The notes: generated by a model from the sequence alone, not told the origin. 64,000 nt of DNA from Salinicoccus cyprini (GCF_007713705.1 NZ_VMSJ01000001.1:806001-870000), one strand, 5' to 3'; positions 18,356 through 27,617 are shown, numbered from the stretch's first letter. Translations and numbers: made by a program.

Positions 18356-18682
18356 ATGAAAAAAATATTCGAGAAGAAGTTGAAGAATAATGATGATGGT
18401 TTTACGCTGATAGAAATGCTGCTCGTTCTGCTTGTCATTTCGGTGCTGATCATCCTCATCATACCGAATATCGCCGCACAGAGTGCCAACGTTCAGGACA
18501 CCGGGTGCGAAGCCCAGGTACGCATGGTGCAGAGCCAGGTCGAAGCCTATACGCTGAATGAAGGGTCACCGCCTGCGACAATCGACGTGCTCGTTCCGGA
18601 CTACCTCACTTCTGATCAGATATCATGCGCGAATGGCGACACAATCGTCATCACTGATGGCCAGGCGATCCGCACTGAATGA
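18356..18682 (+). CDS. comGC: major competence pseudopilin ComGC
   Basis: Major prepilin of the DNA-uptake pilus. The 108-residue protein has a basic leader ending at the peptidase site DDGFTLIEML (Gly15-Phe16, Glu at +5) and a hydrophobic helix. Two cysteines (in TGCEAQ and ISCANG) could form the stabilising disulfide known for ComGC. CAGGAGG precedes the ATG. Confidence 0.95.
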   Translation: MKKIFEKKLKNNDDGFTLIEMLLVLLVISVLIILIIPNIAAQSANVQDTGCEAQVRMVQSQVEAYTLNEGSPPATIDVLVPDYLTSDQISCANGDTIVITDGQAIRTE

Positions 18683-19091
18683 TGGCTTCACCATGCTGGA
18701 GATGATGCTGACACTGAGCATCATCAGCATTCTTCTGCTGATCAGCGCAGCCAGCATTCCGGTCGATGATGATAGGCGCATCAATCAGGAGATCGATGCA
18801 ATCGGATATTTCTTTCAGAGTGCGCAGACGGATGCCATGAGCACTGCCACACAGCGGATTGTCAGTATGGACCCGATCAGCCAGCAGATACAGATGCGCA
18901 CCCACGAAGGGAAGATCATCAGAACGTATCCGCTGGATACATGTGCATTGAAGCAGGGTGGACTGCAGCGGATCATATTCAAGCCTGATGGTGATACAGA
19001 TAAGTTCGGTACCATCAGCTTCGACTGCATGGGGTCATCTGTAAGCTTTATTTTTCAAATACAGAGAGGAAGGTTCCGGATTGAAAGATGA
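18657..19091 (+). CDS. comGD: competence minor pseudopilin ComGD
   Basis: Minor prepilin of the transformation pilus, 144 residues. The leader MARRSALND is followed by GFTMLEMMLTLSI, a class III prepilin cleavage site. It overlaps comGC by 26 bases; ATG 18657 has no good Shine-Dalgarno, so translational coupling is likely. Cys residues in DTCAL and FDCMG may pair. Confidence 0.87.
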   Translation: MARRSALNDGFTMLEMMLTLSIISILLLISAASIPVDDDRRINQEIDAIGYFFQSAQTDAMSTATQRIVSMDPISQQIQMRTHEGKIIRTYPLDTCALKQGGLQRIIFKPDGDTDKFGTISFDCMGSSVSFIFQIQRGRFRIER

Positions 19092-19350
19092 TGGTTTCAT
19101 GATGCTTGATAGTGTACTGACGATGCTGATCTTCTCCATCATACTCAGTGTGCTGGTCCCTGCCATGATCATGCTGAACCAGACGGTGTCGGATTCGGCC
19201 GGAACACTTGAATTTACCCGCAGACTCTACATCGACATGCTGGCATATGAAGACTATGAATCCTTCATGCTTGGCAGTCACAACTATCGCATCGAAGCAC
19301 ACCGTATATGCGATAAGAATGATGCAAAGCTGTGTGTCCATATTGAATGA
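19081..19350 (+). CDS. comGE: competence minor pseudopilin ComGE-like
   Basis: An 89-residue prepilin-like protein: leader MKDD then GFMMLDSVLTML and a hydrophobic helix. TTG 19081 is the start, with AGAGAGGAAGG (19063-19073) about 7 bases upstream. Overlaps comGD by 11 bases. Sequence of minor pilins diverges fast; the name rests on order in the operon. Confidence 0.8.
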   Translation: MKDDGFMMLDSVLTMLIFSIILSVLVPAMIMLNQTVSDSAGTLEFTRRLYIDMLAYEDYESFMLGSHNYRIEAHRICDKNDAKLCVHIE

Positions 19351-19750
19351 TGCAGGGTTCACCTATATTGAAGCACTCATTTCCCTGTCCATCGCAGCGT
19401 TCGTGATGTCGCTCATGCCTTCCATTCTGATGCAGTTTGAGGATGCCCATTCACCGCCAGTGGATTTTGAAATTGATTTCTTCATGATCGATATTGCAGA
19501 AACATATGAGGAGAGTACGGAAGTCCGGCATGATGACCGTACGCAGTCGATTGTATTCACCACCGGCAAAGGAGATGTCGAGTACCGGAAGCATGGCACC
19601 CGTATTATTAAAAGCATCGAGCAGACCGGCTACGTGACCGTCATGTTCGATGCCGATGTATTTGAACTTGAGGAGACGGCCACCCATGTGCATATTTCGG
19701 TATCAGGAGAAGGGGAGGGGAACGATGAAACTGCCGCTTTCGCAAAATGA
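19319..19750 (+). CDS. comGF: competence minor pseudopilin ComGF-like
   Basis: Minor prepilin with GFTYIEALISLSIAAFVM after a short leader. The start is uncertain: ATG 19319 or 19322 gives a leader of about 12-13 residues ending LNDA, while TTG 19343 (just before the comGE stop) would give LNDA alone. None has a strong Shine-Dalgarno. About 143 residues, overlapping comGE by 32 bases if 19319 is used. Named from order and prepilin signature. Confidence 0.8.
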   Translation: MMQSCVSILNDAGFTYIEALISLSIAAFVMSLMPSILMQFEDAHSPPVDFEIDFFMIDIAETYEESTEVRHDDRTQSIVFTTGKGDVEYRKHGTRIIKSIEQTGYVTVMFDADVFELEETATHVHISVSGEGEGNDETAAFAK

Positions 19751-19898
19751 TGGATTTTTCAGCTTTTCTGTATACTTCATATTGCTATATCTGGTGGCCT
19801 TATATTACCATTACTATAATAAGGTCTTCATGATACTGGAAATACAATCGAATTTTATAGAAATTTATCAGCTCCGCATCCAGGGGCTGGTGGACTAG
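19725..19898 (+). CDS. very small ComGG-position membrane protein
   Basis: A 57-residue protein: MKLPLSQNDGFFSFSVYF, then a hydrophobic helix to about residue 33 and a short polar tail. GGGGAGGGG (19712-19720) lies 4 bases before the ATG. It overlaps comGF by 26 bases and ends 10 bases before aroK. It holds the place of comGG, but is under half the length of Bacillus ComGG (about 124). NDGFF resembles a prepilin cleavage region without the Glu at +5. Function inferred only from position. Confidence 0.65.
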   Translation: MKLPLSQNDGFFSFSVYFILLYLVALYYHYYNKVFMILEIQSNFIEIYQLRIQGLVD

Positions 19899-19908
19899 GA
19901 GTGATGGA

Positions 19909-20403
19909 ATGATTCTGATCGGTTTCATGGGGAGCGGAAAATCCACAGTGGCCCATACCCTGAGTGATAAAATGAATCTGCCGGTAATCGACCTGGATAA
20001 GGAAGTCGTCAGGATGGCCGGCATGGAGATTCGTGAGATTTTTGAAACAGAGGGCGAAGCTGGGTTCAGGAGAAGGGAATTCGAAGCATTGGATCAGGTT
20101 GGTGATTCTGAATGCATCGTCGCTACCGGTGGCGGGGTCGTCACATATGCACCCTCACGCAGGCTGCTGCAGAATATGGATGTACCGGTCGTCTACCTCC
20201 ATGCAGATTTCGATACCCTCTATACCAGGATCAAAGATGACAGCAACCGGCCGCTTGTCAGGAGCCGCGAGCAGGTAAACGCCCTGTACGAACAGAGGCT
20301 CCATATATACCGTAGTGCAGCCGACCATGAAATCGACTGCAGTGCATCCGTTGAAGCGGTTGTTTCAAAACTTCTTGCTATTTCTCAAATTCGCAGGGTA
20401 TAA
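19909..20403 (+). CDS. aroK: shikimate kinase
   Basis: Phosphorylates shikimate at O-3 in the aromatic amino acid pathway. The 164-residue protein has Walker A GFMGSGKST (5-13), Asp pair in IDLDKEV, the RRREFEA segment and GGGVV shikimate-binding loop, and the lid region DSNRPLV. GGAGTGATGG precedes the ATG. The promoter of the gcv operon overlaps its stop codon. Confidence 0.93.
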   Translation: MILIGFMGSGKSTVAHTLSDKMNLPVIDLDKEVVRMAGMEIREIFETEGEAGFRRREFEALDQVGDSECIVATGGGVVTYAPSRRLLQNMDVPVVYLHADFDTLYTRIKDDSNRPLVRSREQVNALYEQRLHIYRSAADHEIDCSASVEAVVSKLLAISQIRRV

Positions 20404-20404
20404 T
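20375..20404 (+). promoter_or_regulatory. promoter of the gcv riboswitch transcript
   Basis: TTGCTA (20375-20380), 18-base spacer, TATAAT (20399-20404). The -10 covers the aroK stop codon, so the leader starts about 30 bases before the aptamer. Confidence 0.6.
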
Positions 20405-20441
20405 GAACTCGAATTGATAATTGAAAATTTTGCGAATGAAC

Positions 20442-20578
20442 AATGCTCGAGAGAACGAGTAATCGTCGCCGAAGGAGCAAACCCCCGCCGGGTGAATCTC
20501 TCAGGCAAAAGAACGGCATTGGGACGCATTCCTGAAGGCAACTCAACAGGGCAGCTATTACAGCTGTCCTGTTTTTTT
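20442..20578 (+). promoter_or_regulatory. glycine riboswitch (single aptamer) with terminator
   Basis: The leader contains the glycine aptamer core: GAGAG near 20449, GCCGAAGGAGCAA (20468-20480) and TCTCAGGCAAAAG (20499-20511). P1 can form from AATGC (20442-20446) and GCATT (20516-20520). A 12-bp terminator stem (20545-20556 with 20562-20573, one G-U) and a T tract to 20578 follow only 24 bases later, so a second full aptamer does not fit. Glycine binding is expected to prevent termination and switch on gcvT-gcvPA-gcvPB. Confidence 0.88.
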
Positions 20579-20596
20579 ATTATAAGGAGGTAAATC

Positions 20597-21679
20597 ATGT
20601 CAGAACTTAAAAAGACACCACTGTATGACTACTACCAGGAAGCCGGAGCAAAGGTCATCGACTTCTCAGGCTGGGCGCTGCCAGTACAGTTCAGCAGTAT
20701 AAAGGAAGAGCATACTGCAGTCAGGGAAGCTGCAGGAATCTTTGATGTCAGCCATATGGGAGAGCTGCTCGTCGAAGGCAGCGAGGCAGAGGCATTTCTG
20801 AACTACGCGCTGACGAATAATGTGTCGAAGCTCACTGAAACAAGAGCCCAGTATACTATGCTGTGCAATGAACAGGGCGGTGTCATCGATGACCTCGTCA
20901 TATACAGGCTCGGGGAGAACAAATACCTGCTTGTTGTCAATGCCGGCAATACCGATAAGGACTTCGAGTGGCTGAAGAGCATTTCAGGTTTTGATGCGAC
21001 AATTACCAACATATCTGCAGAATACGGACAGATTGCCGTCCAGGGTCCTAAAGCACGTGAAATCGTTCAGAGTCATGTAGACGAGGATATCAGCGAAATG
21101 AAGATGTTCCGGTTCAAACAGAATATGATCATTGCAGGATGCAATGTCATCCTATCCCAGAGCGGCTATACAGGAGAAGATGGTTTTGAAATCTACTGCG
21201 ATGCTGAGGATACGGAAAAACTGTGGAAGCTTTTCACGGATTCCGGAGTGGTACAGTGCGGACTGGGCGCACGCGATACTTTGAGACTTGAAGCAGCGCT
21301 GCCGCTGCACGGACAGGATCTGACAGAAGATATCACACCAGTTGAAGGCAATATGGGCTTTGCTGTCAAGGTCGACAAGGAGGACTTCATCGGCAAGACG
21401 GTACTCAGGGATCAGAAGGAGAATGGCGCGCCAAGAAAACTGGCTGGATTCGAGCTTCTCGGCCGTGGTATTGCACGCACAAATTACGAAGTGACTGACA
21501 GTGAAGGCAATACGGTCGGCCACGTTACAAGCGGTACGCAGTCACCGCTGACGAAACGGTCCATCGGTCTTGCGCTCATCGACAGTGACTTCCATGAACT
21601 TGATAAGGCATTCAATGTCCGTATCAGAAACAAGGATGTAGAAGCAAAGTTCGTCAAAACCCCGTTCCACAAAAATTAA
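20597..21679 (+). CDS. gcvT: glycine cleavage system aminomethyltransferase (T-protein)
   Basis: Transfers the methylene group from aminomethyl-lipoyl GcvH to tetrahydrofolate, releasing ammonia. The 360-residue protein starts [20 protein letters not shown] and contains [11 protein letters not shown] and [12 protein letters not shown], both typical of GcvT. AAGGAGG precedes the ATG. First gene behind the glycine riboswitch; gcvH is not in this window. Confidence 0.96.
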   Translation: MSELKKTPLYDYYQEAGAKVIDFSGWALPVQFSSIKEEHTAVREAAGIFDVSHMGELLVEGSEAEAFLNYALTNNVSKLTETRAQYTMLCNEQGGVIDDLVIYRLGENKYLLVVNAGNTDKDFEWLKSISGFDATITNISAEYGQIAVQGPKAREIVQSHVDEDISEMKMFRFKQNMIIAGCNVILSQSGYTGEDGFEIYCDAEDTEKLWKLFTDSGVVQCGLGARDTLRLEAALPLHGQDLTEDITPVEGNMGFAVKVDKEDFIGKTVLRDQKENGAPRKLAGFELLGRGIARTNYEVTDSEGNTVGHVTSGTQSPLTKRSIGLALIDSDFHELDKAFNVRIRNKDVEAKFVKTPFHKN

Positions 21680-21700
21680 CAGTATAAGGGAGTGTATGAA

Positions 21701-23044
21701 TTGAGTCACCGCTATTTGCCATTAACTGAAAAAGATAAGAGGGAAATGCTCGACACCATCGGCGTCGAGAGTATTTCCGAACTGTTCGATGATATTCCAG
21801 AGAGTGTCCGGTTCAAAGGAGAACTCGATCTCAAAAAACGTAAGAGCGAAACATCACTGCTGCGTGAACTTGCAAATATTGCAAATAAGAACATCACTTC
21901 CGAAACACATGCCTCCTTCCTTGGCGCAGGTGTTTACGATCACTATATTCCGACAGTGGTGGACCATGTCATCTCCCGTTCGGAATTCTATACCGCCTAC
22001 ACCCCTTACCAGCCGGAAATTTCACAAGGAGAGCTGCAGGCGATATTCGAGTTCCAGACGCTGATCTCGGAGCTCACTGCAATGGATGTTGCCAACTCCT
22101 CGATGTATGACGGTCCCACTGCCTTCGCTGAAGCGGCGACCATGGCATCCGGTCAGACACGCAAAAAAAAGGTTGTTGTGTCAAAAGGTGTCCATTTCCA
22201 GGCAATCGAGGTGCTTCGTTCCTACTGCATGGCACAGAACATCGAAGTCGTCGAAGTGGACCTTGACGGCACCTATACCGACCTCGACAAGCTCGATGCA
22301 GCTTCCGATGAAGAAACTGCAGCTGTGATGGTCCAGTATCCGAACTTCCTCGGTTCAGTTGAAGATCTTGAAGCGATCGAAAAGATTGCGCATAAGCATA
22401 AGGCGCTGTTTGTCGTAAACAGTAATCCGCTCGCGCTCAGCCTGCTGACACCACCAGGCGAATTCGGGGCAGACATCGTTACAGGAGACACGCAAGTATT
22501 CGGCATCCCTGCACAGTTCGGTGGCCCGCACTGCGGCTACTTTGCAGCGTCCAAGAAGCTCATGAGAAAAATGCCGGGCAGACTGGTCGGCCAAACGCAG
22601 GATGACGAAGGAAATCGCGGATTTGTACTGACACTCCAGGCTCGTGAACAGCACATCAGACGGGACAAGGCGACGAGCAACATCTGTTCAAACCAGGCAC
22701 TCAATGCACTTGCATCTTCAGTCGCAATGAGCGCACTCGGCAAGAACGGTGCTGTAGAGATGGCGGAACAGAACATCCAGAAGACTTTCTATATGAAGAA
22801 TCAGCTGAAGCATGCAGGCTTCACTGTACTCGATGGACAGTCCTTCAATGAATTTGCTGTAGAACTGTCGAAGGATATCGATGTAATAAACGACGAACTG
22901 CTGGATCATGGCTATATCGGTGGATACAATCTCGGCAAAGTGGATCCAGGCTTTGCAAACCATATGCTGATTGCTGTTACAGAACTGCGTACGAAAGAAG
23001 AAATTGACGGATTTGTCGAAAGGTTGGGTGACTACAATGCATAA
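21701..23044 (+). CDS. gcvPA: glycine dehydrogenase (decarboxylating) subunit 1
   Basis: N-terminal half of the split P-protein that decarboxylates glycine and loads GcvH. Start assigned to TTG 21701, giving [13 protein letters not shown] as in homologues; AAGGGAG (21686-21692) is 8 bases upstream. A GTG at 21692 overlaps that site and would be wrong. 447 residues, normal length. Overlaps gcvPB by 8 bases, which suits a 1:1 complex. Confidence 0.95.
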   Translation: MSHRYLPLTEKDKREMLDTIGVESISELFDDIPESVRFKGELDLKKRKSETSLLRELANIANKNITSETHASFLGAGVYDHYIPTVVDHVISRSEFYTAYTPYQPEISQGELQAIFEFQTLISELTAMDVANSSMYDGPTAFAEAATMASGQTRKKKVVVSKGVHFQAIEVLRSYCMAQNIEVVEVDLDGTYTDLDKLDAASDEETAAVMVQYPNFLGSVEDLEAIEKIAHKHKALFVVNSNPLALSLLTPPGEFGADIVTGDTQVFGIPAQFGGPHCGYFAASKKLMRKMPGRLVGQTQDDEGNRGFVLTLQAREQHIRRDKATSNICSNQALNALASSVAMSALGKNGAVEMAEQNIQKTFYMKNQLKHAGFTVLDGQSFNEFAVELSKDIDVINDELLDHGYIGGYNLGKVDPGFANHMLIAVTELRTKEEIDGFVERLGDYNA

Positions 23045-24518
23045 GGGATCCAGTCCTCTGATATTTGAAAGAAGCACAGAAGACCGTTTTGCCTATTCGC
23101 TTCCGGAACTTGAAGTGGAACAGCACGATCTTGAAGATATTCTGGACAGCAGGTTCATCCGCAGGACGAAAGCTGAACTGCCGGAGATCAGCGAACTCGA
23201 TCTGATGCGCCATTACACGGAACTGTCCAACAAGAACCATGGTGTAGACTCCGGGTTCTATCCACTGGGCTCATGCACGATGAAGTACAATCCGAAGATC
23301 AATGAGAAAGTCGCAAGAATGTCCGGTTTTGCTCTCAGCCACCCGTTGCAGAGCGACCGTACAATCCAAGGGTCGCTTGAAATTGTCCATGATATGCAGG
23401 AACACCTGAAGGAGATTACCGGCATGGACGAAATCTCCCTACAGCCTGCTGCAGGTGCACAAGGCGAGTGGACCGCACTGATGATGATCAAAGCATTCCA
23501 CGAAGATAACGGCGACTACAACCGTACGAAAGTCATCGTTCCGGATTCCGCGCATGGCACAAACCCTGCAAGTGCAGTCGTTGCCGGTTTCGAAGCAGTG
23601 ACGGTAAAGTCGAACGACAGAGGACTTGTCGATATCGACCATCTGAAAAGTGTAGTAGGGGATGATACGGCGGCAATCATGCTGACCAATCCGAATACGC
23701 TTGGTCTCTTTGAAGAGGATATCATCGAAATTCGTGACATCGTCCACGAGGCAGGGGGCAAACTGTACTACGATGGAGCGAACCTGAATGCGATCATGGC
23801 AAAAGTCAGACCGGGTGACATGGGCTTTGATGCCGTCCACCTCAACCTTCATAAGACGTTCACCGGCCCACACGGTGGAGGCGGCCCGGGATCCGGACCA
23901 ATCGGAGTCAAATCCGATCTCGCCAGATTCCTGCCGAAACCACTTGTCGTCAAAGCTGATGATGGCACTTACAGAGTGGAACATGATGTACCGAAAAGCA
24001 TCGGCCGGGTGAAGCCTTTCTTCGGCAACTTCGGCATCTTCCTCCGTGCCTATACGTATATTCGTACGATGGGGCCGGATGGTTTAAAGGAAGTCTCCGA
24101 AATCGCCGTGCTGAATGCAAACTATATGATGAGACGCCTCGAGGGCACATTCGAACTGCCGTACAAGCAGCACTGCAAGCATGAATTCGTCATCAGCGGA
24201 TCGATACAGAAGAAGATGGGTGTACGGACTCTGGATATGGCGAAACGTCTGCTCGACTTCGGCTACCACCCGCCGACCATCTACTTCCCGCTGAATGTCG
24301 AGGAATGCATGATGATCGAGCCGACGGAAACCGAATCCAAGGAAACACTGGACGGCTTCGTCGATACTTTGATCAGCATCTCGAAAGAGGCGGAGGAGAA
24401 TCCGGATATCGTCCTGGAAGCACCGCATACGACAGTCATCGGACGTCTGGATGAGACACTGGCCGCGAGAAAGCCGATCCTGAGATTCCAGCGTGAAGAT
24501 ATTCTGGAAGAGAAGTAG
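23037..24518 (+). CDS. gcvPB: glycine dehydrogenase (decarboxylating) subunit 2
   Basis: C-terminal, PLP-carrying half of the split P-protein. The PLP lysine is Lys273 in [14 protein letters not shown]. The 493-residue start [13 protein letters not shown] matches family N-termini and begins inside the end of gcvPA (8-base overlap). Ends at an unusually long bidirectional hairpin. Confidence 0.95.
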   Translation: MHKGSSPLIFERSTEDRFAYSLPELEVEQHDLEDILDSRFIRRTKAELPEISELDLMRHYTELSNKNHGVDSGFYPLGSCTMKYNPKINEKVARMSGFALSHPLQSDRTIQGSLEIVHDMQEHLKEITGMDEISLQPAAGAQGEWTALMMIKAFHEDNGDYNRTKVIVPDSAHGTNPASAVVAGFEAVTVKSNDRGLVDIDHLKSVVGDDTAAIMLTNPNTLGLFEEDIIEIRDIVHEAGGKLYYDGANLNAIMAKVRPGDMGFDAVHLNLHKTFTGPHGGGGPGSGPIGVKSDLARFLPKPLVVKADDGTYRVEHDVPKSIGRVKPFFGNFGIFLRAYTYIRTMGPDGLKEVSEIAVLNANYMMRRLEGTFELPYKQHCKHEFVISGSIQKKMGVRTLDMAKRLLDFGYHPPTIYFPLNVEECMMIEPTETESKETLDGFVDTLISISKEAEENPDIVLEAPHTTVIGRLDETLAARKPILRFQREDILEEK

Positions 24519-24559
24519 ACAAAAGGAGATCCGGGTCAAGACCCGGATCTCCTTTTGTC
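24518..24559. terminator. long bidirectional terminator between gcvPB and yqhL
   Basis: A 19-bp perfect stem (24518-24536 with 24541-24559), loop CAAG, starting in the gcvPB stop codon. The AAAA/TTTT portions of the arms serve both directions. Confidence 0.85.
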
Positions 24560-24562
24560 ATG

Positions 24563-24949
24563 CTATTTGTTTTTGGATTTTATTTTACCCGTCCATTTGC
24601 TGATACCGTTCTTCAGCATATAGATATCATTATAGCCTGCTTTTTTGAGCATTCTGCCGGCTCTGATTGACAGACGTCCCGTCTGGTCATAGAGGTAGAT
24701 CGGCTGGTCTTTTCGAAGTGAATTCATCTTCATCGAAAAGTTCATCATCGGAATGTTTCTTGCTCCCATGATATGGCCATATTCATACTTTTCCTTTTCT
24801 CTCAAATCTACAAGCTGTACGCGTCTCAAGTCTTTTTTGAACTCTTCCTCAGGCAACGATTTGACGCTTTTCATATTTCTGAAGCCGTTGAGCACCAGAA
24901 GAAGAAGGACAACGACTGCAGCCAGTAGAATGATCAACCATGTATCCAA
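24563..24949 (-). CDS. membrane-anchored rhodanese-like protein lacking the active-site Cys (YqhL-like)
   Basis: A 128-residue protein: N-terminal transmembrane helix (about 4-21), then a rhodanese-fold domain with LVDLREKEKYEYGHI and GARNIPM. At the catalytic loop the sequence is YLYDQTGRLS, with Asp where active rhodaneses have Cys, and the whole protein has no cysteine. Start is TTG 24949, 9 bases after AAGGAG on the reverse strand; the open frame continues to 25291 without support. Position next to lipM matches B. subtilis yqhL. Sulfurtransferase activity is unlikely; binding role is inference. Confidence 0.82.
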   Translation of the reverse strand: MDTWLIILLAAVVVLLLLVLNGFRNMKSVKSLPEEEFKKDLRRVQLVDLREKEKYEYGHIMGARNIPMMNFSMKMNSLRKDQPIYLYDQTGRLSIRAGRMLKKAGYNDIYMLKNGISKWTGKIKSKNK

Positions 24950-24997
24950 TCTGCATCTCTCCTTAAAAATTTCACATAAGTTTATTATAGAGATGTT

Positions 24998-25006
24998 TGG
25001 TATAAT
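24998..25006 (+). promoter_or_regulatory. extended -10 promoter of lipM
   Basis: TGGTATAAT (24998-25006) is a perfect TGn extended -10, 30 bases before the lipM ATG. No good -35 is present, as is common with extended -10 promoters. Confidence 0.5.
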
Positions 25007-25036
25007 TTGAAAGAGAAAAAGAGAGGAGTGAGCAAT

Positions 25037-25870
25037 ATGGTACAAAACAGATGGTTCTATCTGGAAAGCGGCAGGAATGATGCTTTCCATAACATGGCGC
25101 TGGATGAACTGCTGATGGAGAAGGTCAGACAGGGCGAGATACCTGCTGCCATAAGACTGTATGAATGGGAGACGCCGACTTTGTCGATCGGCTATTTTCA
25201 GAAGATGGAAAAGGAGATCGATATAGACCGCGTGGATGAATACGGCTATGAACTGGTACGTCGTGCGACAGGCGGCAGGGGCGTACTGCATGATAGGGAG
25301 CTGACATACAGTGTCGTACTGCCTGAGAACTATCCCGACATGCCCGACTCGGTCACTGAAAGTTACCGCATTCTATCACAGGGACTGCTTGAAGGTTTCA
25401 GAAACCTTGGTCTCGACGCGCACTTCAGCATTCCGCGGACAAAAGAGGAAAAGAAGGAATTGACGAATATCAGAAGCAGCGTGTGCTTTGATACGCCGAG
25501 CTGGTATGAGCTGGTCGTTGAAGGCAGGAAGATCGCCGGCAGCGCGCAGACCAGGCAGGGTGGCGTCATCATGCAGCATGGTTCGATCCTTCTTGATGTC
25601 GATATCGATCATCTTTTCGACATGTTTACATATACGAACGAAAGATTCAAAGAAAAGATGAAGACCGCCTTCAAGGAGAAAGCAGTCGCAATCAATGAGA
25701 TCAGCGACAGAAAATTTACAGTGGAGGATCTCTATCCTGCTTTCAGGGAAGGTTTTGAAAAAGGGCTAGATATTACAACCGAGCCCTATGTACTGACGGA
25801 CAGCGACAGAGTGCGACTTGAAGAAATCAGGAAAAAGTATGCATCCGATGAATGGAACTATAGAAGATGA
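25037..25870 (+). CDS. lipM: octanoyl-[ACP]:GcvH octanoyltransferase
   Basis: Transfers octanoate from acyl carrier protein to GcvH, the first step of lipoic acid assembly in Bacillales. The 277-residue protein has the biotin/lipoate ligase fold (RRATGGRGVLHD, GRKIAGSAQTR). Cys150 in RSSVCFD is at the same number as the acyl-thioester cysteine of B. subtilis LipM. Start is ATG 25037, 8 bases after AGGAG; an upstream TTG (25007) has no ribosome site. Next to yqhL and close to gcvT-PA-PB, whose carrier GcvH is its substrate. Confidence 0.93.
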   Translation: MVQNRWFYLESGRNDAFHNMALDELLMEKVRQGEIPAAIRLYEWETPTLSIGYFQKMEKEIDIDRVDEYGYELVRRATGGRGVLHDRELTYSVVLPENYPDMPDSVTESYRILSQGLLEGFRNLGLDAHFSIPRTKEEKKELTNIRSSVCFDTPSWYELVVEGRKIAGSAQTRQGGVIMQHGSILLDVDIDHLFDMFTYTNERFKEKMKTAFKEKAVAINEISDRKFTVEDLYPAFREGFEKGLDITTEPYVLTDSDRVRLEEIRKKYASDEWNYRR

Positions 25871-25872
25871 AA

Positions 25873-25900
25873 AAAACAGGCCGCTCACGCGGCCTGTTTT
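25873..25900. terminator. bidirectional terminator between lipM and the yqhQ cluster
   Basis: A 12-bp perfect stem AAAACAGGCCGC/GCGGCCTGTTTT (25873-25884 with 25889-25900), loop TCAC. Confidence 0.87.
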
Positions 25901-26125
25901 CTATTTCTTTCTATTTTTATATTTTCTTTTGGATTTTCGCAATGCCCTCTTATACTTCCTCTGGCTCTCTGTCAGAATGAAGAAATAGTAGATGCCGTAT
26001 AGAATCAGACCAATCACTACCAGAAACACGAGGGAGTTGACGATCATGTTCAGAAAGTATTCCATGTTGGTGACCAGACCGAGTGCTGCGATGGCGAGCA
26101 CCAGGTATAGTACAAACTTTTTCAT
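25901..26125 (-). CDS. small membrane protein with basic C-terminus
   Basis: A 74-residue protein with two hydrophobic helices (about 4-20 and 25-48) and a strongly basic tail (KYKRALRKSKRKYKNRKK). It follows yqhQ by 2 bases on the same strand, with GGAGC upstream of ATG 26125. It occupies the yqhP position of Bacillus, but I cannot confirm homology. Function unknown. Confidence 0.68.
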   Translation of the reverse strand: MKKFVLYLVLAIAALGLVTNMEYFLNMIVNSLVFLVVIGLILYGIYYFFILTESQRKYKRALRKSKRKYKNRKK

Positions 26126-26127
26126 TA

Positions 26128-27030
26128 TCAGAAGCTCCTTAATAATTTGTTGAATGATTTGATGGCGACCTCGACCTGATGGCCATCCGGCTGTTTTGTA
26201 GTCAGCAGCTGGAGCATAAGCCCCGGAATTCCGAGCCATTTGAGCACCGGTACATTCCTCACCTTGTTGGTGAACTGCAGAAACTCAAACGACAGGCCGA
26301 TGACCACAGGAATCAATGCGATCCGGTTGAGTATCCTGACGTAGAATGGATCGACCGGAACGAACATGTATACGACAAAACCGACAAGTACGGTAAACAG
26401 AATGAAAGAGCTTCCGCAACGGTAGTGCAGTCTTGAATGCTTCTGGACATTGCCGACTGTCAGTTCATCTCCATTTTCAAAAGTGTTGATCACCTTATGC
26501 TCGGCGCCATGGTACTGGAACAGCCTTTTTATCATGGGGGTCATGGAGATGGCATAGATGTATACGAGCAGCAGAATCAATTTGAAGACGGATTCCAGAA
26601 ATACCTGCCCGACATGGGAGGTGACCACACCTGAGAATACTTCGGCAATAAATACCGGAATCAGCGTAAACAGGAATTTACCGACCAGAAAGGAGAGTAT
26701 GCCGACAATGATGGTGGACATGACAATCCTTGCCGTATTGGCATCCTGCTTTTCCTGCTCGATCTTCACATCGTCTGCCGGATCCCTTTCATAACGGTCT
26801 GTAGCGAACTCCATATGCTTCATGCCATATATACTTGATTCGATGATGGCCACATTGCCCCTGAGAACCGGAATCTTCTTCAGTTTCTGTACCCATGCCT
26901 TCTCCGGACGGTCCATCTCGAAATATTCGATATCGTCATTGCTTCTGCGGATTGCTGTCACCATTTTGTCTTTTGACTGGAACATGACACCCTCGATTAC
27001 TGCCTGTCCACCGAACTTCGGTTTATCCAT
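26128..27030 (-). CDS. yqhQ: DUF1385 membrane protein YqhQ
   Basis: A polytopic membrane protein of 300 residues. The N-terminus MDKPKFGGQAVIEGVMF is the hallmark of DUF1385, and FQYHGAEHKVINTFE is its second conserved block. About four to five hydrophobic segments follow residue 95. The family is widespread in Firmicutes with no settled biochemical role. ATG 27030 gives the canonical N-terminus; a TTG at 27054 would overlap the preceding gene. Middle gene of a three-gene reverse-strand operon. Confidence 0.88.
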   Translation of the reverse strand: MDKPKFGGQAVIEGVMFQSKDKMVTAIRRSNDDIEYFEMDRPEKAWVQKLKKIPVLRGNVAIIESSIYGMKHMEFATDRYERDPADDVKIEQEKQDANTARIVMSTIIVGILSFLVGKFLFTLIPVFIAEVFSGVVTSHVGQVFLESVFKLILLLVYIYAISMTPMIKRLFQYHGAEHKVINTFENGDELTVGNVQKHSRLHYRCGSSFILFTVLVGFVVYMFVPVDPFYVRILNRIALIPVVIGLSFEFLQFTNKVRNVPVLKWLGIPGLMLQLLTTKQPDGHQVEVAIKSFNKLLRSF

Positions 27031-27050
27031 TTTTTCGACGCTTCCTTCTA

Positions 27051-27617
27051 TCAATAGTATTCATGTGCATTTCTCAGCTGTGCAAGCCCCTGGTCAAGCA
27101 GATTCTGATCCGACGCGGAAATGCCATTTCCGATCGAATCGAGAGCGGCAAGGATATCTTCGTTGGCGAGCTGTATCGCACTGTGCCGACGGACAAGATA
27201 TTCGTCGAGTTCCACACTCGTGGCACCATCACGGTACGCTTCAATCGCCTCTGCCAGGCTTTTCTCTATCTCCTCGAATGATTCATTCATGGTCGAAAGG
27301 TCCTGTGCATCTGCATTATCGGACAGCAGCGTATCCAGATCCGAGAGGCCCTGCTTCATGGCGTCGGAATAGTCTGTGACAATATCGACATAGGCATCTA
27401 TGTCAGGATTGCTGATGACAGACTGCATTTTGGAAATATCCTCCTCCAGTGCCTCAAGACGCTGGGTGTTCTTCTGGAGTGCGACTTCCTCGGTCTGGAG
27501 GATGCTCTGAAGCTCCTCATTGCGGTCATTCGCACTTGCCAGTTCTTCTTCAATTGATGGGTCTCCGCAGGCACTTAGACCAAGTGCAACAAGCGGAATA
27601 TATATCATACGCTTCAT
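27051..27617 (-). CDS. putative coiled-coil lipoprotein
   Basis: A 188-residue protein with signal peptide MKRMIYIPLVALGLSAC and Cys17 as lipidation site. The mature part is acidic and almost wholly helical, with a predicted coiled coil around residues 22-70 (ELQSILQTEEVALQKNTQRL). It is first in the operon with yqhQ; AGGAG lies before the ATG. No family function recognised; staphylococci carry a comparable hypothetical lipoprotein here, as far as I recall. Confidence 0.82.
   Translation of the reverse strand: MKRMIYIPLVALGLSACGDPSIEEELASANDRNEELQSILQTEEVALQKNTQRLEALEEDISKMQSVISNPDIDAYVDIVTDYSDAMKQGLSDLDTLLSDNADAQDLSTMNESFEEIEKSLAEAIEAYRDGATSVELDEYLVRRHSAIQLANEDILAALDSIGNGISASDQNLLDQGLAQLRNAHEYY

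Noticed and set aside
20521-20544. Second glycine aptamer
   Set aside because: Only 24 bases lie between the first aptamer and the terminator and the conserved core sequences are not repeated.
24950-25291. N-terminal extension of the rhodanese-like gene
   Set aside because: It would run antisense through the lipM promoter and start; AAGGAG is placed correctly for TTG 24949.
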